A DNA stretch of 64,000 bases from Leptospira ellinghausenii (GCF_003114815.1 NZ_BFAZ01000009.1:744001-808000), one strand, 5' to 3'; shown: positions 18,323-27,919, counted from the first letter of the stretch. Numbers and translations are program-made. Notes: generated by a model not told the origin, from the letters alone.

Positions 18323-18685
18323 TTAAGAAGAAAACTTTTTTTCTAACTCTTGTTTCGTGGATTCCCAAATCCCTGGAATTTTTTTTCCTTCGGTTATGGA
18401 TGAGTCTACGTCTCCCGACTTCACAAGAGCCTCTGCTTTGACCACCACTTCCGAAAGACCTGCCAATCCAAAATTGGCAGCAACTCCTTTGATTTGGTGG
18501 AGTTCGGATTGTAGTTCTTTTGGATCCTTGGATAACATCAAACGGTCCAAATTTGCAACCCGAGTCGCCATATTTTCCAACAACGAAGTAATCATTTCCT
18601 TAAGCCATGCTTGGTCTTCAGGATCATTCATATCCACAAGAGATTCGATTCGCGACCAGTCTATTAACAAGTTCACACCACCCAT
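18323..18685 (-). CDS. Histidine phosphotransfer (HPt) domain protein
   Basis: A stand-alone HPt domain of about 120 residues. The phosphorylated histidine is His63 in ELHQIKGVAANFGL, matching the H-x-x-K-G-x-x-x-x-x-G signature. It should relay phosphate between a hybrid histidine kinase and response regulators in the cytoplasm. No kinase or regulator lies next to it, so its partners are elsewhere in the genome. The first codons (ATG GGT GGT GTG) are ambiguous; GTG or TTG a few codons inside, preceded by GGTGG, could be the real start. It is divergent from lpxA and ends 15 bases from the convergent gene at 16910. Confidence 0.88.
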   Translation of the reverse strand: MGGVNLLIDWSRIESLVDMNDPEDQAWLKEMITSLLENMATRVANLDRLMLSKDPKELQSELHQIKGVAANFGLAGLSEVVVKAEALVKSGDVDSSITEGKKIPGIWESTKQELEKKFSS

Positions 18686-18775
18686 TCAAAAGATAACAGA
18701 CTCATAAAAGCGTGTAAATTACATTTTAAAAAATCATTTGCAGGTCTTTCCAATTGGTTTTTTTTGTAATTCAAT

Positions 18776-19582
18776 ATGAAAATACACCCCACTGCCATCA
18801 TCGATCCAAAAGCGGAATTACATGAATCCGTTGAAGTAGGTCCATTTTGTATCATCGAAAAAGATGTGAAAATTGGAGAAGGAACCGTCATCGAATCCCA
18901 CGTAAAAATCTTGTCTGGGACACGGATTGGTAAGTTTAATAAAATTTCCTCAGGTGGTAGTTTCGGTGGTTTACCTCAAGATTTAGCCTTCAAACCCGAA
19001 ACCAAAACCTATTTGGAAATTGGGGATCATAATCATTTTAGAGAAAACGTTATTTTTCATAGGGGCACTGTAGAAGGGAAAGCCACTACAATTGGAAACC
19101 ATAATTATATGATGGGAAATGTCCACATCGCACATGATACGATTGTAGGTGACCATAATATCATAGTCCAAAACACGATGCTTGCTGGTCACGTTGTGAT
19201 TGGGAACAAAGTATTTATATCGGGTTCCGTTGGAGTTCACCAATTCGTTAGGGTTTCCGATTATGCAATGTTAGCAGGCCTAACAAAAGTAGTAAAAGAT
19301 GTTCCTCCGTATGCAACTGTTGACGGTCACCCTGGTCTTGTGGTGAGTTTGAATGTTGTCGGAATGAAACGAGCTGGAATTTCTGCCGATGTTCGTCTTG
19401 CGATCAAAAGAGTTTATAAAACGATCTATCATAGTGGCCTCAACACAAAACAAGCATTAGCCGAACTTAAAAAAGACCCAAATCCTGCTCCTGAAGTACA
19501 AAAAGTAATCGAATTCTTTGAAACAAGTAAACGAGGAGTTGTTGACCATCGTTTTGTATCTGGTGGATCCGACGAAGAATGA
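18776..19582 (+). CDS. lpxA: UDP-N-acetylglucosamine-type acyltransferase LpxA
   Basis: 268 residues with the left-handed beta-helix hexapeptide repeats (IDPKAE, VEVGPF, VKIGEG, TRIGKF...) in the first 190 residues and a helical C-terminal domain. The catalytic dyad is His120-Asp121 in NVHIAHDTIVG, equivalent to His125-Asp126 of E. coli. It starts lipid A synthesis by 3-O- or 3-N-acylating the UDP-sugar from hydroxyacyl-ACP. Characterised Leptospira LpxA prefers the 3-amino sugar (GlcNAc3N). No Shine-Dalgarno precedes the ATG; TGTAAT is 5 bases upstream, so a leaderless transcript is possible. It overlaps galE by 4 bases. Confidence 0.95.
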   Translation: MKIHPTAIIDPKAELHESVEVGPFCIIEKDVKIGEGTVIESHVKILSGTRIGKFNKISSGGSFGGLPQDLAFKPETKTYLEIGDHNHFRENVIFHRGTVEGKATTIGNHNYMMGNVHIAHDTIVGDHNIIVQNTMLAGHVVIGNKVFISGSVGVHQFVRVSDYAMLAGLTKVVKDVPPYATVDGHPGLVVSLNVVGMKRAGISADVRLAIKRVYKTIYHSGLNTKQALAELKKDPNPAPEVQKVIEFFETSKRGVVDHRFVSGGSDEE

Positions 19583-20547
19583 GAGTTCTCGTTACCGGGG
19601 GAGCCGGTTATATAGGCAGTCATATTGTCCTAGAACTGATGGAGTTAGGACATGAAATCATTATTGTAGATGATATGCAAAAAGGAAATGAAGCCAATTT
19701 GTTTCCTGGAAATGAATTTATCAAAGGGGAAATCCAGGATCCAGAAATCCTAAAAAAAGCATTTTCCAAAAAGGTTGATGCAGTATTTCACTTTGCCGCT
19801 TGGAAAGCAGCTGGTGAATCTATGACAGATCCATTAAAATATACAATGAATAATTTAAATGGAACCTTCACTTTGTTAAATGCCATGATCGAGTACGGTT
19901 GCCAGTACTTTGTATTTTCTTCTTCTGCTGCAGTGTATGGTGCTCCCAAATATTTGCCGATAGACGAAAACCATCCTTTACAACCAGAAAATTATTATGG
20001 TTATACCAAACTCTGTATTGAAGAAAATTTGGAATGGTTTGATAAACTGAAAGGTTTAAAGTCAGCTCGACTTCGTTACTTTAATGCCGCAGGTTACGAC
20101 CCAAAAGGTAGAATCAAAGGGATCGAAAAAACCCCAGCCAACTTACTCCCCATCATCATGGAAGCAGCATCAGGCATTCGGAAAGGTTTTGAGATTTATG
20201 GAAATGATTATGATACAGAAGATGGAACTTGTGTTCGTGATTACATTCACGTAAGTGATTTAGCAAAAGCACATGTTTTAGCTTTGAATTATATCATGGC
20301 AAAAAACGAAAGTTTGACTGTAAACTTAGGATCAGAAGCTGGATATTCAGTCAAAGAAATGGCTGATTTATCAGAGAAGGTTGTTGGAAAACAAATTCCT
20401 CACAAAACAGGTTCTAGGCGACTAGGAGACCCAGCAAAATTACTAGCGTCTTCCAAAAAAGCAAGAGAACTTCTCAATTGGAAACCTATCTATAGTGATG
20501 CAGAAACATTACTATCGAGTATGTGGAATTTGTATAAAAATCTATAA
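19579..20547 (+). CDS. galE: UDP-glucose 4-epimerase
   Basis: 322 residues of the extended SDR family. The NAD-binding motif is VTGGAGYIGSHI (5-16), the S-x-x-x-Y-x-x-x-K catalytic set is present (FSSSAAVYG; YYGYTKL near 141), and GTCVRDYIHVSDLA near 214 is typical for GalE. It interconverts UDP-glucose and UDP-galactose for envelope polysaccharide. The ATGA overlap with lpxA indicates translational coupling and joint supply of LPS precursors. Its stop overlaps the stop of the convergent peptidase gene by 6 bases. Confidence 0.93.
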   Translation: MRVLVTGGAGYIGSHIVLELMELGHEIIIVDDMQKGNEANLFPGNEFIKGEIQDPEILKKAFSKKVDAVFHFAAWKAAGESMTDPLKYTMNNLNGTFTLLNAMIEYGCQYFVFSSSAAVYGAPKYLPIDENHPLQPENYYGYTKLCIEENLEWFDKLKGLKSARLRYFNAAGYDPKGRIKGIEKTPANLLPIIMEAASGIRKGFEIYGNDYDTEDGTCVRDYIHVSDLAKAHVLALNYIMAKNESLTVNLGSEAGYSVKEMADLSEKVVGKQIPHKTGSRRLGDPAKLLASSKKARELLNWKPIYSDAETLLSSMWNLYKNL

Positions 20548-21342
20548 ATTCTGCAAACTGATTTTTTCACACTCCGGGTTGATGGACCTTACATAATCCA
20601 AAGCCCGGTCACCTAACACCTCAGCTCCCATAAAACTTCCAACTAATTTGATCTCACCAGATTGAAATGATTTAACCCATTCTTTAGTGAGTTGGTTTGA
20701 GATGGGTGCATAAGACCAGTGCCATTTTTCTTCTTGGTACCCTTTGTTATTTCGTGTAGAAAGTGAACTGTAAGGTTGGCAAAATCCATAGCGGGAAGCA
20801 TTCTCTTTTAGCCAATCATATAGAATTTTTCCCTTTCCGTTTGATTCAAAATAAGCATTATCCAAAGCATTTAAGTCAAAGTCGGTTCCCCAATGGTGAC
20901 GAGATGTCCCAGGTGCACTTGAGAATTCTAAAATTAGATTTATGATTTCCTCTGGTGACTTACCAGTGATAGGAGCTCGCATCACTTTTTTTCCAGCATA
21001 CTTTGATTCCCAAATTCCTTTTTGGTGGGAAAAATTACGAAAACTAGATACTAAAAAAATGTGTTGTTTATAAGAACTTGGCTTTGTGTCTTCAAAATCA
21101 TTAATCATTTTGTGAAGTGCTTTTTTAACATCCGGTCTCAGAAAATGTTCTTTAGCATTTTCTTCTAATATAACAGGTGCTAATGGTCCAGGAGAATTGA
21201 ATTTGCCAGTTAAATAGGAAACTTTATCAATACCCAAATACAAATCAGATTGAGTTTGTTTGACAGGTTTCTCCCCACATACACATAGTAATGAGAGCAA
21301 AAACAATAAGAGATACTTCGTTCTGAACATGATAAGGTTCAT
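20542..21342 (-). CDS. M15-family D-alanyl-D-alanine carboxypeptidase-like lipoprotein
   Basis: 266 residues. The N-terminal signal peptide ends in a lipobox-like LLCVCG, so it is probably membrane-anchored. The zinc site of VanY/M15B peptidases is visible: SRHHWGTDFDLN (S-x-H-x-x-G-x-x-x-D) near residue 164 and EKWHWSYAP near residue 211. It should trim D-Ala-D-Ala stem peptides or cross-links in the periplasm. It lies 14 bases downstream of recG and is the last gene in that minus-strand run, with no evident link to recombination. Confidence 0.88.
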   Translation of the reverse strand: MNLIMFRTKYLLLFLLSLLCVCGEKPVKQTQSDLYLGIDKVSYLTGKFNSPGPLAPVILEENAKEHFLRPDVKKALHKMINDFEDTKPSSYKQHIFLVSSFRNFSHQKGIWESKYAGKKVMRAPITGKSPEEIINLILEFSSAPGTSRHHWGTDFDLNALDNAYFESNGKGKILYDWLKENASRYGFCQPYSSLSTRNNKGYQEEKWHWSYAPISNQLTKEWVKSFQSGEIKLVGSFMGAEVLGDRALDYVRSINPECEKISLQNL

Positions 21343-21356
21343 TTAAAAATTACCGA

Positions 21357-23417
21357 TTAATTCGCAAATAAAAATTTACCTTCACTGAATCGTATACTAA
21401 GTTCTGATACCTCGTTTGGATCATCCAACGGAAGGGATGTTGCATCCTCTTTTGCCTCATCCAAAAGGTCACGGTCCACAACCAAATCAGCAATTTTAAA
21501 CTCAGGCAGCCCACTTTGTTTGACACCTAATAGTTCACCTGGACCACGAATGGCTAGATCCTTTTCTGCCAAAAAATAACCATCATTGGAGGTTACTAAA
21601 GCTTCTAATCGATCTCTACCTTCATCACTGACAAAATCACCTGTCATTAAAATACAAAAACTTTCCAAATCACTTCGTCCCACTCGGCCACGTAACTGGT
21701 GTAATTGGGAAATTCCAAATCGTTCCGCATGTTCCACTACTAAAATTGTAGCATTGGGTACATCCACTCCCACTTCCACAACAGTTGTTGTGACTAAAAT
21801 TTGGATCTCTCCTGATTTAAATTTTTCCATAACGGATTCTTTTTCGACACTTTTCATTTTTCCATGTAATAATCCAATTTTCAGATCAGGAAAAATATTA
21901 GTTCGTAAGTTTTCATAAGCAACCGTACAAGACTCTAAATCAACCTTCTCCGATTCTTCAACAAGAGGGTATACGATATAACACTGTCTACCAGAGGTTA
22001 TATACTTTCGAATTGAATTGTATACGCCTGTTCGTCGGTCTTCTTTGTACCAACGTGTGTCGATGGGTTTGCGGCCTTTTGGTTTTGTTTTAATATTCAC
22101 GAGTGTTAAGTCCCCGTATAAAGTGAGACAAAGTGTTCTAGGAATAGGAGTCGCTGTCATCGCCAAAATATCAGGATTTTTTCCTTTGGCACGAATGGTT
22201 TCTCTTTGGTCGACACCAAACTTATGTTGTTCATCAATCACGACCAGTCCCAAATCAGAAAAAATCACATCTTCCTGCAACAAAGAATGGGTTCCAATTA
22301 TGATATTAGATTCGCCGTTTTTGATACGGCTTAATTTTTCTGCCCTGGTTTTCTTATTTTCACCACCTAATAACAATTCAATCCCAAGGAACGGCATATT
22401 GCCCATAAATTTATAAATAGTTTGGTAATGTTGCCTTGCTAAAATTTCTGTAGGTGCAAGAAAGGCCACTTGAATGTGGTTATCGATATAATGTAATCCT
22501 ACAAGCAGTGCCGTAATTGTTTTTCCTGATCCAACATCCCCTTGTAACAAAAACGCTGAAGGTGAATCTGCGTTTGTTTTGGAGAGTATAGTAGTAACAG
22601 CTATTTTTTGATCTTCTGTTAATTCAAAAGGAAGATTTTTCTCTAAATTTACACGAGATGGTGAACTAGGAAGAGGCCACAACAATCGTTTTACTTTTTG
22701 GCGTTCTCTTTGTTTATACAATAAGAGTCTTTGGAAATAAAAAAACTCTTCATAGGCAAATCGTTTTCTGGAAACTTGGACTGTTTCCATTGAATCAGGA
22801 AAATGAATTTTTCTAAAGGCTTCATCACGACCGAGTAACTTTCGTTTTTTGATAAATTTAGAAGGAAGGTTTTCTGCGATCTCGCCACTTTCTAATACTA
22901 GGTGGATGAGTTTACGTAAACCTTTTGAATCCAATCCTTCTTCTTTGAGTGCCTCAGTGGATGGATACAAGGGAATAATCCGACCAGCATGTATAGAATC
23001 CTCTGGATCATCGGTGTCTGATAAAAATTCATATTCAGGATGGATGATTTGATATCCTTTAAAATATTCCAATTTACCAGAGATCACAACTTTTTTATCA
23101 ATCGCGAAGAGTTTGTGAAAAAAATTAACTCCACGAAAAAATACTAAGTTGATTCTTTCATTGTTTAAAGTACGGAACCCAACGAGTAATCGACTCTTTT
23201 TACCGTGCACAATGTAACTATCTACAATACTTCCGAGTAAAGTGACATTATCACCTTGTTTTAAAATAATATCCTTTGTAAAATTACGGTCTAAATAACG
23301 CCTTGGAAAGTAAGTCAATAATTCGTAATACGTAGAAACTCCATGTTCCAACAAAACGCTTTTACGTTTAGGACCAATCCCTTTTAAATTCGATAAACTT
23401 TGTGTGAGATCAAACAT
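21357..23417 (-). CDS. recG: ATP-dependent DNA helicase RecG
   Basis: 686 residues, the normal length. The N-terminal wedge/OB domain begins GIGPKRKSVLLEHGV and LLTYFPRRYLDR. The helicase motor has Walker A QGDVGSGKT (about 290), DEQH box VVIDEQHKFG (about 393), MTATPIPRTL, and motif VI QLRGRVGRSD (about 585). It remodels stalled replication forks and branched DNA. It is 5 bases downstream of the zinc-ribbon membrane protein gene and 14 bases upstream of the M15 peptidase in a tight minus-strand cluster. Confidence 0.96.
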   Translation of the reverse strand: MFDLTQSLSNLKGIGPKRKSVLLEHGVSTYYELLTYFPRRYLDRNFTKDIILKQGDNVTLLGSIVDSYIVHGKKSRLLVGFRTLNNERINLVFFRGVNFFHKLFAIDKKVVISGKLEYFKGYQIIHPEYEFLSDTDDPEDSIHAGRIIPLYPSTEALKEEGLDSKGLRKLIHLVLESGEIAENLPSKFIKKRKLLGRDEAFRKIHFPDSMETVQVSRKRFAYEEFFYFQRLLLYKQRERQKVKRLLWPLPSSPSRVNLEKNLPFELTEDQKIAVTTILSKTNADSPSAFLLQGDVGSGKTITALLVGLHYIDNHIQVAFLAPTEILARQHYQTIYKFMGNMPFLGIELLLGGENKKTRAEKLSRIKNGESNIIIGTHSLLQEDVIFSDLGLVVIDEQHKFGVDQRETIRAKGKNPDILAMTATPIPRTLCLTLYGDLTLVNIKTKPKGRKPIDTRWYKEDRRTGVYNSIRKYITSGRQCYIVYPLVEESEKVDLESCTVAYENLRTNIFPDLKIGLLHGKMKSVEKESVMEKFKSGEIQILVTTTVVEVGVDVPNATILVVEHAERFGISQLHQLRGRVGRSDLESFCILMTGDFVSDEGRDRLEALVTSNDGYFLAEKDLAIRGPGELLGVKQSGLPEFKIADLVVDRDLLDEAKEDATSLPLDDPNEVSELSIRFSEGKFLFAN

Positions 23418-23422
23418 AAAAT

Positions 23423-23824
23423 TTATATTTCATCCGTAGGTTTAGGTGGTCCAAATGGATTGTCATTCCCAACATTTGGCAAAAGATTATTTTTTTCAGA
23501 ATCTAAAATCAGATAACAATATTTGCATCCATAAATTTGTGCCTGTTTTTTCCCTTCGCTATTTGTATAAGTAGAAATAGCAGCATATAGATATTCATCT
23601 TTCCGAAGAACTGTTCCACAAACAGGGCATAGGCGCAGTCTTGGCAAACTAGGATCTTTATCCTTACCATAAACTTTTCGTGGATCCCCTACTCGAAGAT
23701 TTTCCTCTTTTTTAAGGCGTTCTTTTTCTTTTTGGTTTAGCGATTGGTTGTCAACAGCAGAGAGTGCATATAAAAAAAAGGCTACAGTGAATAATACGCC
23801 ACAAATCGTCAGAAAGGTGACCAT
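23423..23824 (-). CDS. Single-pass membrane protein with zinc ribbon
   Basis: 133 residues. One N-terminal membrane helix (about 4-22) is followed by a charged linker (NQKEKERLKKEE) and a treble-clef or ribbon-like metal site made of CPVCGTVL (near 77) and CKYCYL (near 110). Topology is probably N-out with a cytoplasmic ribbon. I do not recognise a named family. It abuts the metallophosphoesterase gene start-to-stop with no gap and precedes recG by 5 bases, so it is part of the same transcript. Confidence 0.7.
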   Translation of the reverse strand: MVTFLTICGVLFTVAFFLYALSAVDNQSLNQKEKERLKKEENLRVGDPRKVYGKDKDPSLPRLRLCPVCGTVLRKDEYLYAAISTYTNSEGKKQAQIYGCKYCYLILDSEKNNLLPNVGNDNPFGPPKPTDEI

Positions 23825-24829
23825 TTAGTTTCCTCGAATGTAATCTTCAGAACTCACTGTTGAAATTGGATTTTGAGAAATGAGTTTTAATTGTTTTTCC
23901 GAACAATCCACTTCAATTAAGGTATGGCAAACATCTTCCTTTAATTGGCAAAGATTGGATTGTACAACATCTTTTCCTTCCATCATAATTTCAGCATAAT
24001 ACCCACCTTCTTGAAAACCATGTAAAGAGTCCACAGCACCAAAGTTAGATGGATTTATAAAAACTGTATTTTTTGTTTTTTTAATTCCTTGGTCTTCGTG
24101 AACGTGCCCAGAAACAACAAGAGAAGGAGATTCATCATCTAAATAACGACGTATCCCTTGGCTTCCACACTTACCTACTCCCGGAATCGTATCAAAATAA
24201 CCATAAGCTGGATTATGAATCCAACAAATGTCAGGTAATTCTTCTCGGAAAAAGTCCTCAGGTTCACTATAGTTTTTTCCATTTTTCGTGTATTCATGAA
24301 AAACAACTGTTAGTTTCTCAGGGATACCGGAAGTCCAAATGGGAGCACCACCATAGCCAGAAACTTTGATGTTTTTAAAATCAAAACTTTTACGATGCAC
24401 TTCTCTTTGGTACAATTCCGTGTATTGTAAATCCAAATCATAATTTCCCGGCAAACAATAAACAGGTGATTTTGCGTATTTCAAAATCAATTTTTCGATG
24501 ATTTCGTATTTTTCTTTCATCGTTTTGGCAGCTAACTTATACAAGTCTCTATATTTTTGTGACTTTTCAACAATGGCAGTCGAATACTTTTCAGGAAAAC
24601 GAATGGCATGAGTTGTGAAATCAAACGGAGTTGAGTCGTCTTTTCTTTCCGTTAACAAATAATACAATTCTTCTTGGACACCACAAAAATCGATGATACG
24701 ATCAAAGGAAAAAAATGCTTTGTAGATAATATCTCCGGAAAAAAGGTACAAATCTGCTTCTGTTGATTGCAGAATTTTTTTGAGACCATGAAGTCCATCA
24801 TGGATATCCGTAAGATAAATGATTTTCAT
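23825..24829 (-). CDS. Calcineurin-like metallophosphoesterase
   Basis: 334 residues with the dimetal phosphoesterase motifs in order: YLTDIHDGLHG (D-x-H, near 7), FSGDII (G-D, near 31), PGNYDLD (G-N-Y-D, variant of GNHD, near 147) and SGHVHEDQG (G-H-x-H, near 235). It is cytoplasmic and hydrolyses an unknown phosphodiester or phosphomonoester. An insert between the second and third motifs (about 40-130) is rich in charged helix and longer than in minimal family members. It abuts both neighbours with no gap. Confidence 0.85.
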   Translation of the reverse strand: MKIIYLTDIHDGLHGLKKILQSTEADLYLFSGDIIYKAFFSFDRIIDFCGVQEELYYLLTERKDDSTPFDFTTHAIRFPEKYSTAIVEKSQKYRDLYKLAAKTMKEKYEIIEKLILKYAKSPVYCLPGNYDLDLQYTELYQREVHRKSFDFKNIKVSGYGGAPIWTSGIPEKLTVVFHEYTKNGKNYSEPEDFFREELPDICWIHNPAYGYFDTIPGVGKCGSQGIRRYLDDESPSLVVSGHVHEDQGIKKTKNTVFINPSNFGAVDSLHGFQEGGYYAEIMMEGKDVVQSNLCQLKEDVCHTLIEVDCSEKQLKLISQNPISTVSSEDYIRGN

Positions 24830-25510
24830 TTATTCGTTTTCCCAAAGTAACATCTGAATATCTCTATCCTCTTCTATATAATCGATCTTAAGATATTCAG
24901 GTCCAAAAAAATCTACCAGAGGTTTTAATATGGTAGAGGATCTAACAAAGATATACAATTCATTATGATCAGCGACTAGGTATTGGATTTCGATTTTTCC
25001 TGCAATGGCCGGAACCAAATTTAGAAAATAATTGAGATCAAATAATAATTCCCATTGTAGACCTGTGATCGATAATATATGGGGAGCAGCATGGATGATG
25101 GATTCAAATACCTTTTTTTTATGGAAAGGATCAATTTTAACAAACCACCTAACAAAGTCAAATCTCCTTGGTTTGGTGTCCCATACACGGTATCCAACAA
25201 TTTTTAGCCTTGCTTTGTTATCTTTTACTAACACTGGTTTGAGTCGCACACGGTAACGTATCGAATTTACTTTTAGGATTCTTGCAATCCAAAGCCATTC
25301 CATTCTGTATGTCCCTGTTAAGATGACTTCCCCTTTTGCAGAATCGACTTCCATACTTTCTAAATCGGGGTCTTCTGCGATGATTTCCGTTTGTATGACT
25401 TTTTTTAAGCTACCAAGCAATAAGGTAACTTTGTAATTACTCTTTGGGACCACTTTGGGTGGCAAAAAGAGATTGAGTGGGTTGAAACGGAAGAGATCCG
25501 TTAAAAGCAT
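24830..25510 (-). CDS. Conserved-looking protein, unknown function
   Basis: 226 residues, not recognised. It has no signal peptide. The composition is beta-rich with alternating hydrophobic strands (VILTGTYRMEWLWIARIL; YRVRLKPVLVK), a basic central stretch (KPRRFDFVRWFVKIDPFHKKK), and an acidic end (DYIEEDRDIQML). It is the first gene of the five-gene minus-strand cluster running to the M15 peptidase and shares a 56-base intergenic region with the divergent gpsA. Uninterrupted reading and zero spacing to the phosphoesterase gene support it as real. Confidence 0.6.
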   Translation of the reverse strand: MLLTDLFRFNPLNLFLPPKVVPKSNYKVTLLLGSLKKVIQTEIIAEDPDLESMEVDSAKGEVILTGTYRMEWLWIARILKVNSIRYRVRLKPVLVKDNKARLKIVGYRVWDTKPRRFDFVRWFVKIDPFHKKKVFESIIHAAPHILSITGLQWELLFDLNYFLNLVPAIAGKIEIQYLVADHNELYIFVRSSTILKPLVDFFGPEYLKIDYIEEDRDIQMLLWENE

Positions 25511-25529
25511 ATTTTAATTTTATTTTCTA

Positions 25530-25557
25530 TTGCCTTTTTGGAAAGCAGATTTAGAAT
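25530..25557 (+). promoter_or_regulatory. Sigma70-type promoter of gpsA
   Basis: TTGCCT (25530-25535), a 16-base spacer and TAGAAT (25552-25557) lie 9 bases before the gpsA ATG at 25567. No Shine-Dalgarno fits in the remaining bases, so the mRNA is expected to have no or only a 2-3 base leader. Confidence 0.45.
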
Positions 25558-25566
25558 ACTGAACTC

Positions 25567-26568
25567 ATGAAGATTGGAATCATAGGTGCTGGAAGTTTTG
25601 GCACTGCACTAGGTAGTATTTTGGCAGATAAGGGTTACGACGTCACCCTTTGGACAAGAAGTGAGGAACAAGCTCGTTCCATCAATGAAAACCATATGAA
25701 TTCCAAACATATGCCTGATTTGGTCCTTCCAGAAAAATTGAGGGCGAGTACGGACCTCATCCAGGTGGTAAAAGACAAGGAAATGATTGTTTCCGCACCA
25801 CCAAGCCATGCCTTATCCGGCATCTTAAAGGAAATTAAAGACCACATCCCGCATAAAGTTCCCATTGTTTCCGCATCCAAAGGGATTGAGAATGAATCCT
25901 TACGACTTGTCTCCGAGATTTTTGAATCGGAACTTCCAGGCCAGTACCATTCTCAACTTTCCTATCTTTCGGGTCCTAGTTTTGCCAAAGAAATGGTAAA
26001 ACGAGTTCCTACCATTGTTTCCATCGCTTCCAAAAACGAAGCAACCGCCAAACGTGTGCAAGAGATTTTTAGTTTCACATACTTTCGTACCTATTGGACT
26101 CCCGATGTAGTTGGTGTGGAAGTGGGTGGTGCTTTGAAAAACGTGATCGCCATTGCCGCAGGTGTCGCCGACGGTCTTGGCTTTGGCCAAAATACAAGGG
26201 CTGCTCTCATCACACGTGGGTTAAACGAGATCACTCGGATGGGAATCAAAATGGGAGCAGACCCTATGACCTTTCTTGGGCCATCTGGTATGGGAGATTT
26301 AGTGCTAACCTGTTGTGGGGAAGCTTCCAGAAATCGAACTGTTGGTTTTCGATTGGGCAAAGGAGAGAAGTTAAAAGAAATTTTGGCATCGATGAACGAA
26401 GTGGCAGAAGGTGTCAAAACCACACTCTCTACCAAAAATCTCTCGGATAAATTGGGAGTAGAAATGGCAATCACTCAAGAAGTGTATCGTATGTTATACG
26501 AAGACAAAGACCCAAAAGAAGTTGTAAAAGCTCTAATGGGCCGTGACCTCAAACGGGAAGGTGTTTAA
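25567..26568 (+). CDS. gpsA: NAD(P)-dependent glycerol-3-phosphate dehydrogenase
   Basis: 333 residues. The N-terminal Rossmann motif is [11 protein letters not shown] (G-x-G-x-x-G at 7-12). The catalytic lysine lies in [18 protein letters not shown] (near 192) and the substrate-binding segment is [15 protein letters not shown]. It reduces dihydroxyacetone phosphate to sn-glycerol-3-phosphate for phospholipid synthesis. Length is normal. It is monocistronic; its stop overlaps the stop of the convergent MAPEG gene within TTTAAA. Confidence 0.96.
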   Translation: MKIGIIGAGSFGTALGSILADKGYDVTLWTRSEEQARSINENHMNSKHMPDLVLPEKLRASTDLIQVVKDKEMIVSAPPSHALSGILKEIKDHIPHKVPIVSASKGIENESLRLVSEIFESELPGQYHSQLSYLSGPSFAKEMVKRVPTIVSIASKNEATAKRVQEIFSFTYFRTYWTPDVVGVEVGGALKNVIAIAAGVADGLGFGQNTRAALITRGLNEITRMGIKMGADPMTFLGPSGMGDLVLTCCGEASRNRTVGFRLGKGEKLKEILASMNEVAEGVKTTLSTKNLSDKLGVEMAITQEVYRMLYEDKDPKEVVKALMGRDLKREGV

Positions 26569-26969
26569 AGTAAGTGGATTAGCAAAACAATATAAGTCAC
26601 AATTTGGATCATATAAAATGTAAAACGGATGTTCACTGCAAGGACATTCGTTCCAATCAAATGAGTGAGGGATTGTAATACCCTTGCTCCTAAAATCACA
26701 AATCCTGCTTGGTTCACAAATTCATTTACCTTTCCTAAACTCACAGTTAAGAATACTACTGCTACAAATATAGGTAGGTTTTCCAGACTGTTGAGATGAG
26801 CACGATTCAACCTCCAATTAAAATCACTTCCATGTTGTATACCTGCTGGAAATTCATTGGATTTTTTTTTACCAAGTAACACTTGTACACTTCGATACGT
26901 TATCAATGTAACTCCAAGACCCAAAGTCCAAAGAGTAAATAAAATCAATGCCAAATAGATTGGTTCCAC
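26565..26969 (-). CDS. MAPEG-family membrane protein
   Basis: About 134 residues with four membrane helices. The MAPEG motif [20 protein letters not shown] is complete, with the E-N-x-P(I) core used for glutathione or lipid binding. Eukaryotic members make eicosanoids or conjugate glutathione; most bacterial ones are unassigned. I place the start at the GTG at 26969 because AAAGGAG lies 5 bases upstream of it; a longer frame from a TTG at 26996 would bury this Shine-Dalgarno inside the coding region. Confidence 0.8.
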   Translation of the reverse strand: MEPIYLALILFTLWTLGLGVTLITYRSVQVLLGKKKSNEFPAGIQHGSDFNWRLNRAHLNSLENLPIFVAVVFLTVSLGKVNEFVNQAGFVILGARVLQSLTHLIGTNVLAVNIRFTFYMIQIVTYIVLLIHLL

Positions 26970-27068
26970 AGTTTCTCCTTTGTAACCTTCCACCAATCAG
27001 AGTGAAATGATACAGGCGAGAATACTAACTGACTCTTGTTCATTTGTAAACCAATAATTGAATATTTT

Positions 27069-27887
27069 TTAATAGTGATTGGATTCTTTATTTTCCCATC
27101 CAATCGATTTGATCTGTTTCCAAACGGAAAGCCAACTCTTGGAAAAAAAATGATCGGGTGCTTCTAGGATTTCTACCAAACGCATACGGTTTCGTTTTGC
27201 AAATTCGGATGTGAATTCTTTAGGAAACCATTTGTCCATTGCCGGTAAAAAAATTGTTACCTCTGTTCTTTTTTCAAAATCATAGTTTTCCACCCGAAAT
27301 CCAGGTAAAAATAAATTTTGTAAGAACTGAGCAAGTGAATCCACCTGTATCCTTGTATTTTTAACTGGAAAAGAAAGATGGTTTACCTCACCATTTTCCA
27401 ACCAATTCGGAGTGGATAAAGTTTCTAATATCTGTTTGTTGGGAAAATCATCATCAGGAATGTTTGGTAAAAGTAACAACCGACTAAATTCTTCAATAGA
27501 ATTTGATTCATACAAAAATTCTAAACTTTTGACACTATTTAGTATGGGAGATAATAAAAACAATTTTTGGAACTGGACTTGTATTGCGTATAATAGAAGG
27601 GCTGCGCCACCTCCACTATGGCCAATTCCAAACAATGGTTTCCCAATATAATTTTGTTTCTTTAAATATTCATCTAACAGCGAAATGGCGGATTTTGGAT
27701 CATATGTTCCATTGGAATCACCATGTGATGGTGGATTAAATCGGATTAACCTGAGTCCGTATTCAATAAGTTCAGAATCGCGTATACGAAAGGAACGTAC
27801 ATTTCCACCTGTGCTTGGCCAAAGGATGAGAAAACCTTGTGCTTCTTCAGGTGGAACACCTTGTTCGATGATTTCTAGAGAAGACAA
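27069..27887 (-). CDS. Alpha/beta-hydrolase-fold protein
   Basis: 272 residues. The nucleophile elbow is GIGHSGGG (G-x-S-x-G, near 99), the likely acid and histidine come late (FLPAMDKWFP near 219; EAPDHFFSKSW near 245), and FNPPSHGDSNG near 54 resembles the oxyanion loop. It has no signal peptide, so it is a cytoplasmic esterase- or thioesterase-like enzyme with unknown substrate. It is 32 bases downstream of map on the same strand and may be cotranscribed with the arsenosugar genes. Confidence 0.75.
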   Translation of the reverse strand: MSSLEIIEQGVPPEEAQGFLILWPSTGGNVRSFRIRDSELIEYGLRLIRFNPPSHGDSNGTYDPKSAISLLDEYLKKQNYIGKPLFGIGHSGGGAALLLYAIQVQFQKLFLLSPILNSVKSLEFLYESNSIEEFSRLLLLPNIPDDDFPNKQILETLSTPNWLENGEVNHLSFPVKNTRIQVDSLAQFLQNLFLPGFRVENYDFEKRTEVTIFLPAMDKWFPKEFTSEFAKRNRMRLVEILEAPDHFFSKSWLSVWKQIKSIGWENKESNHY

Positions 27888-27919
27888 AAAATCCCCAATA
27901 TCTTCAATCCAATCGAAAA

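Noticed and set aside
26970..26996. N-terminal extension of the MAPEG protein from a TTG at 26996
   Set aside because: The strong AAAGGAG site lies inside this extension and is correctly spaced to GTG 26969.
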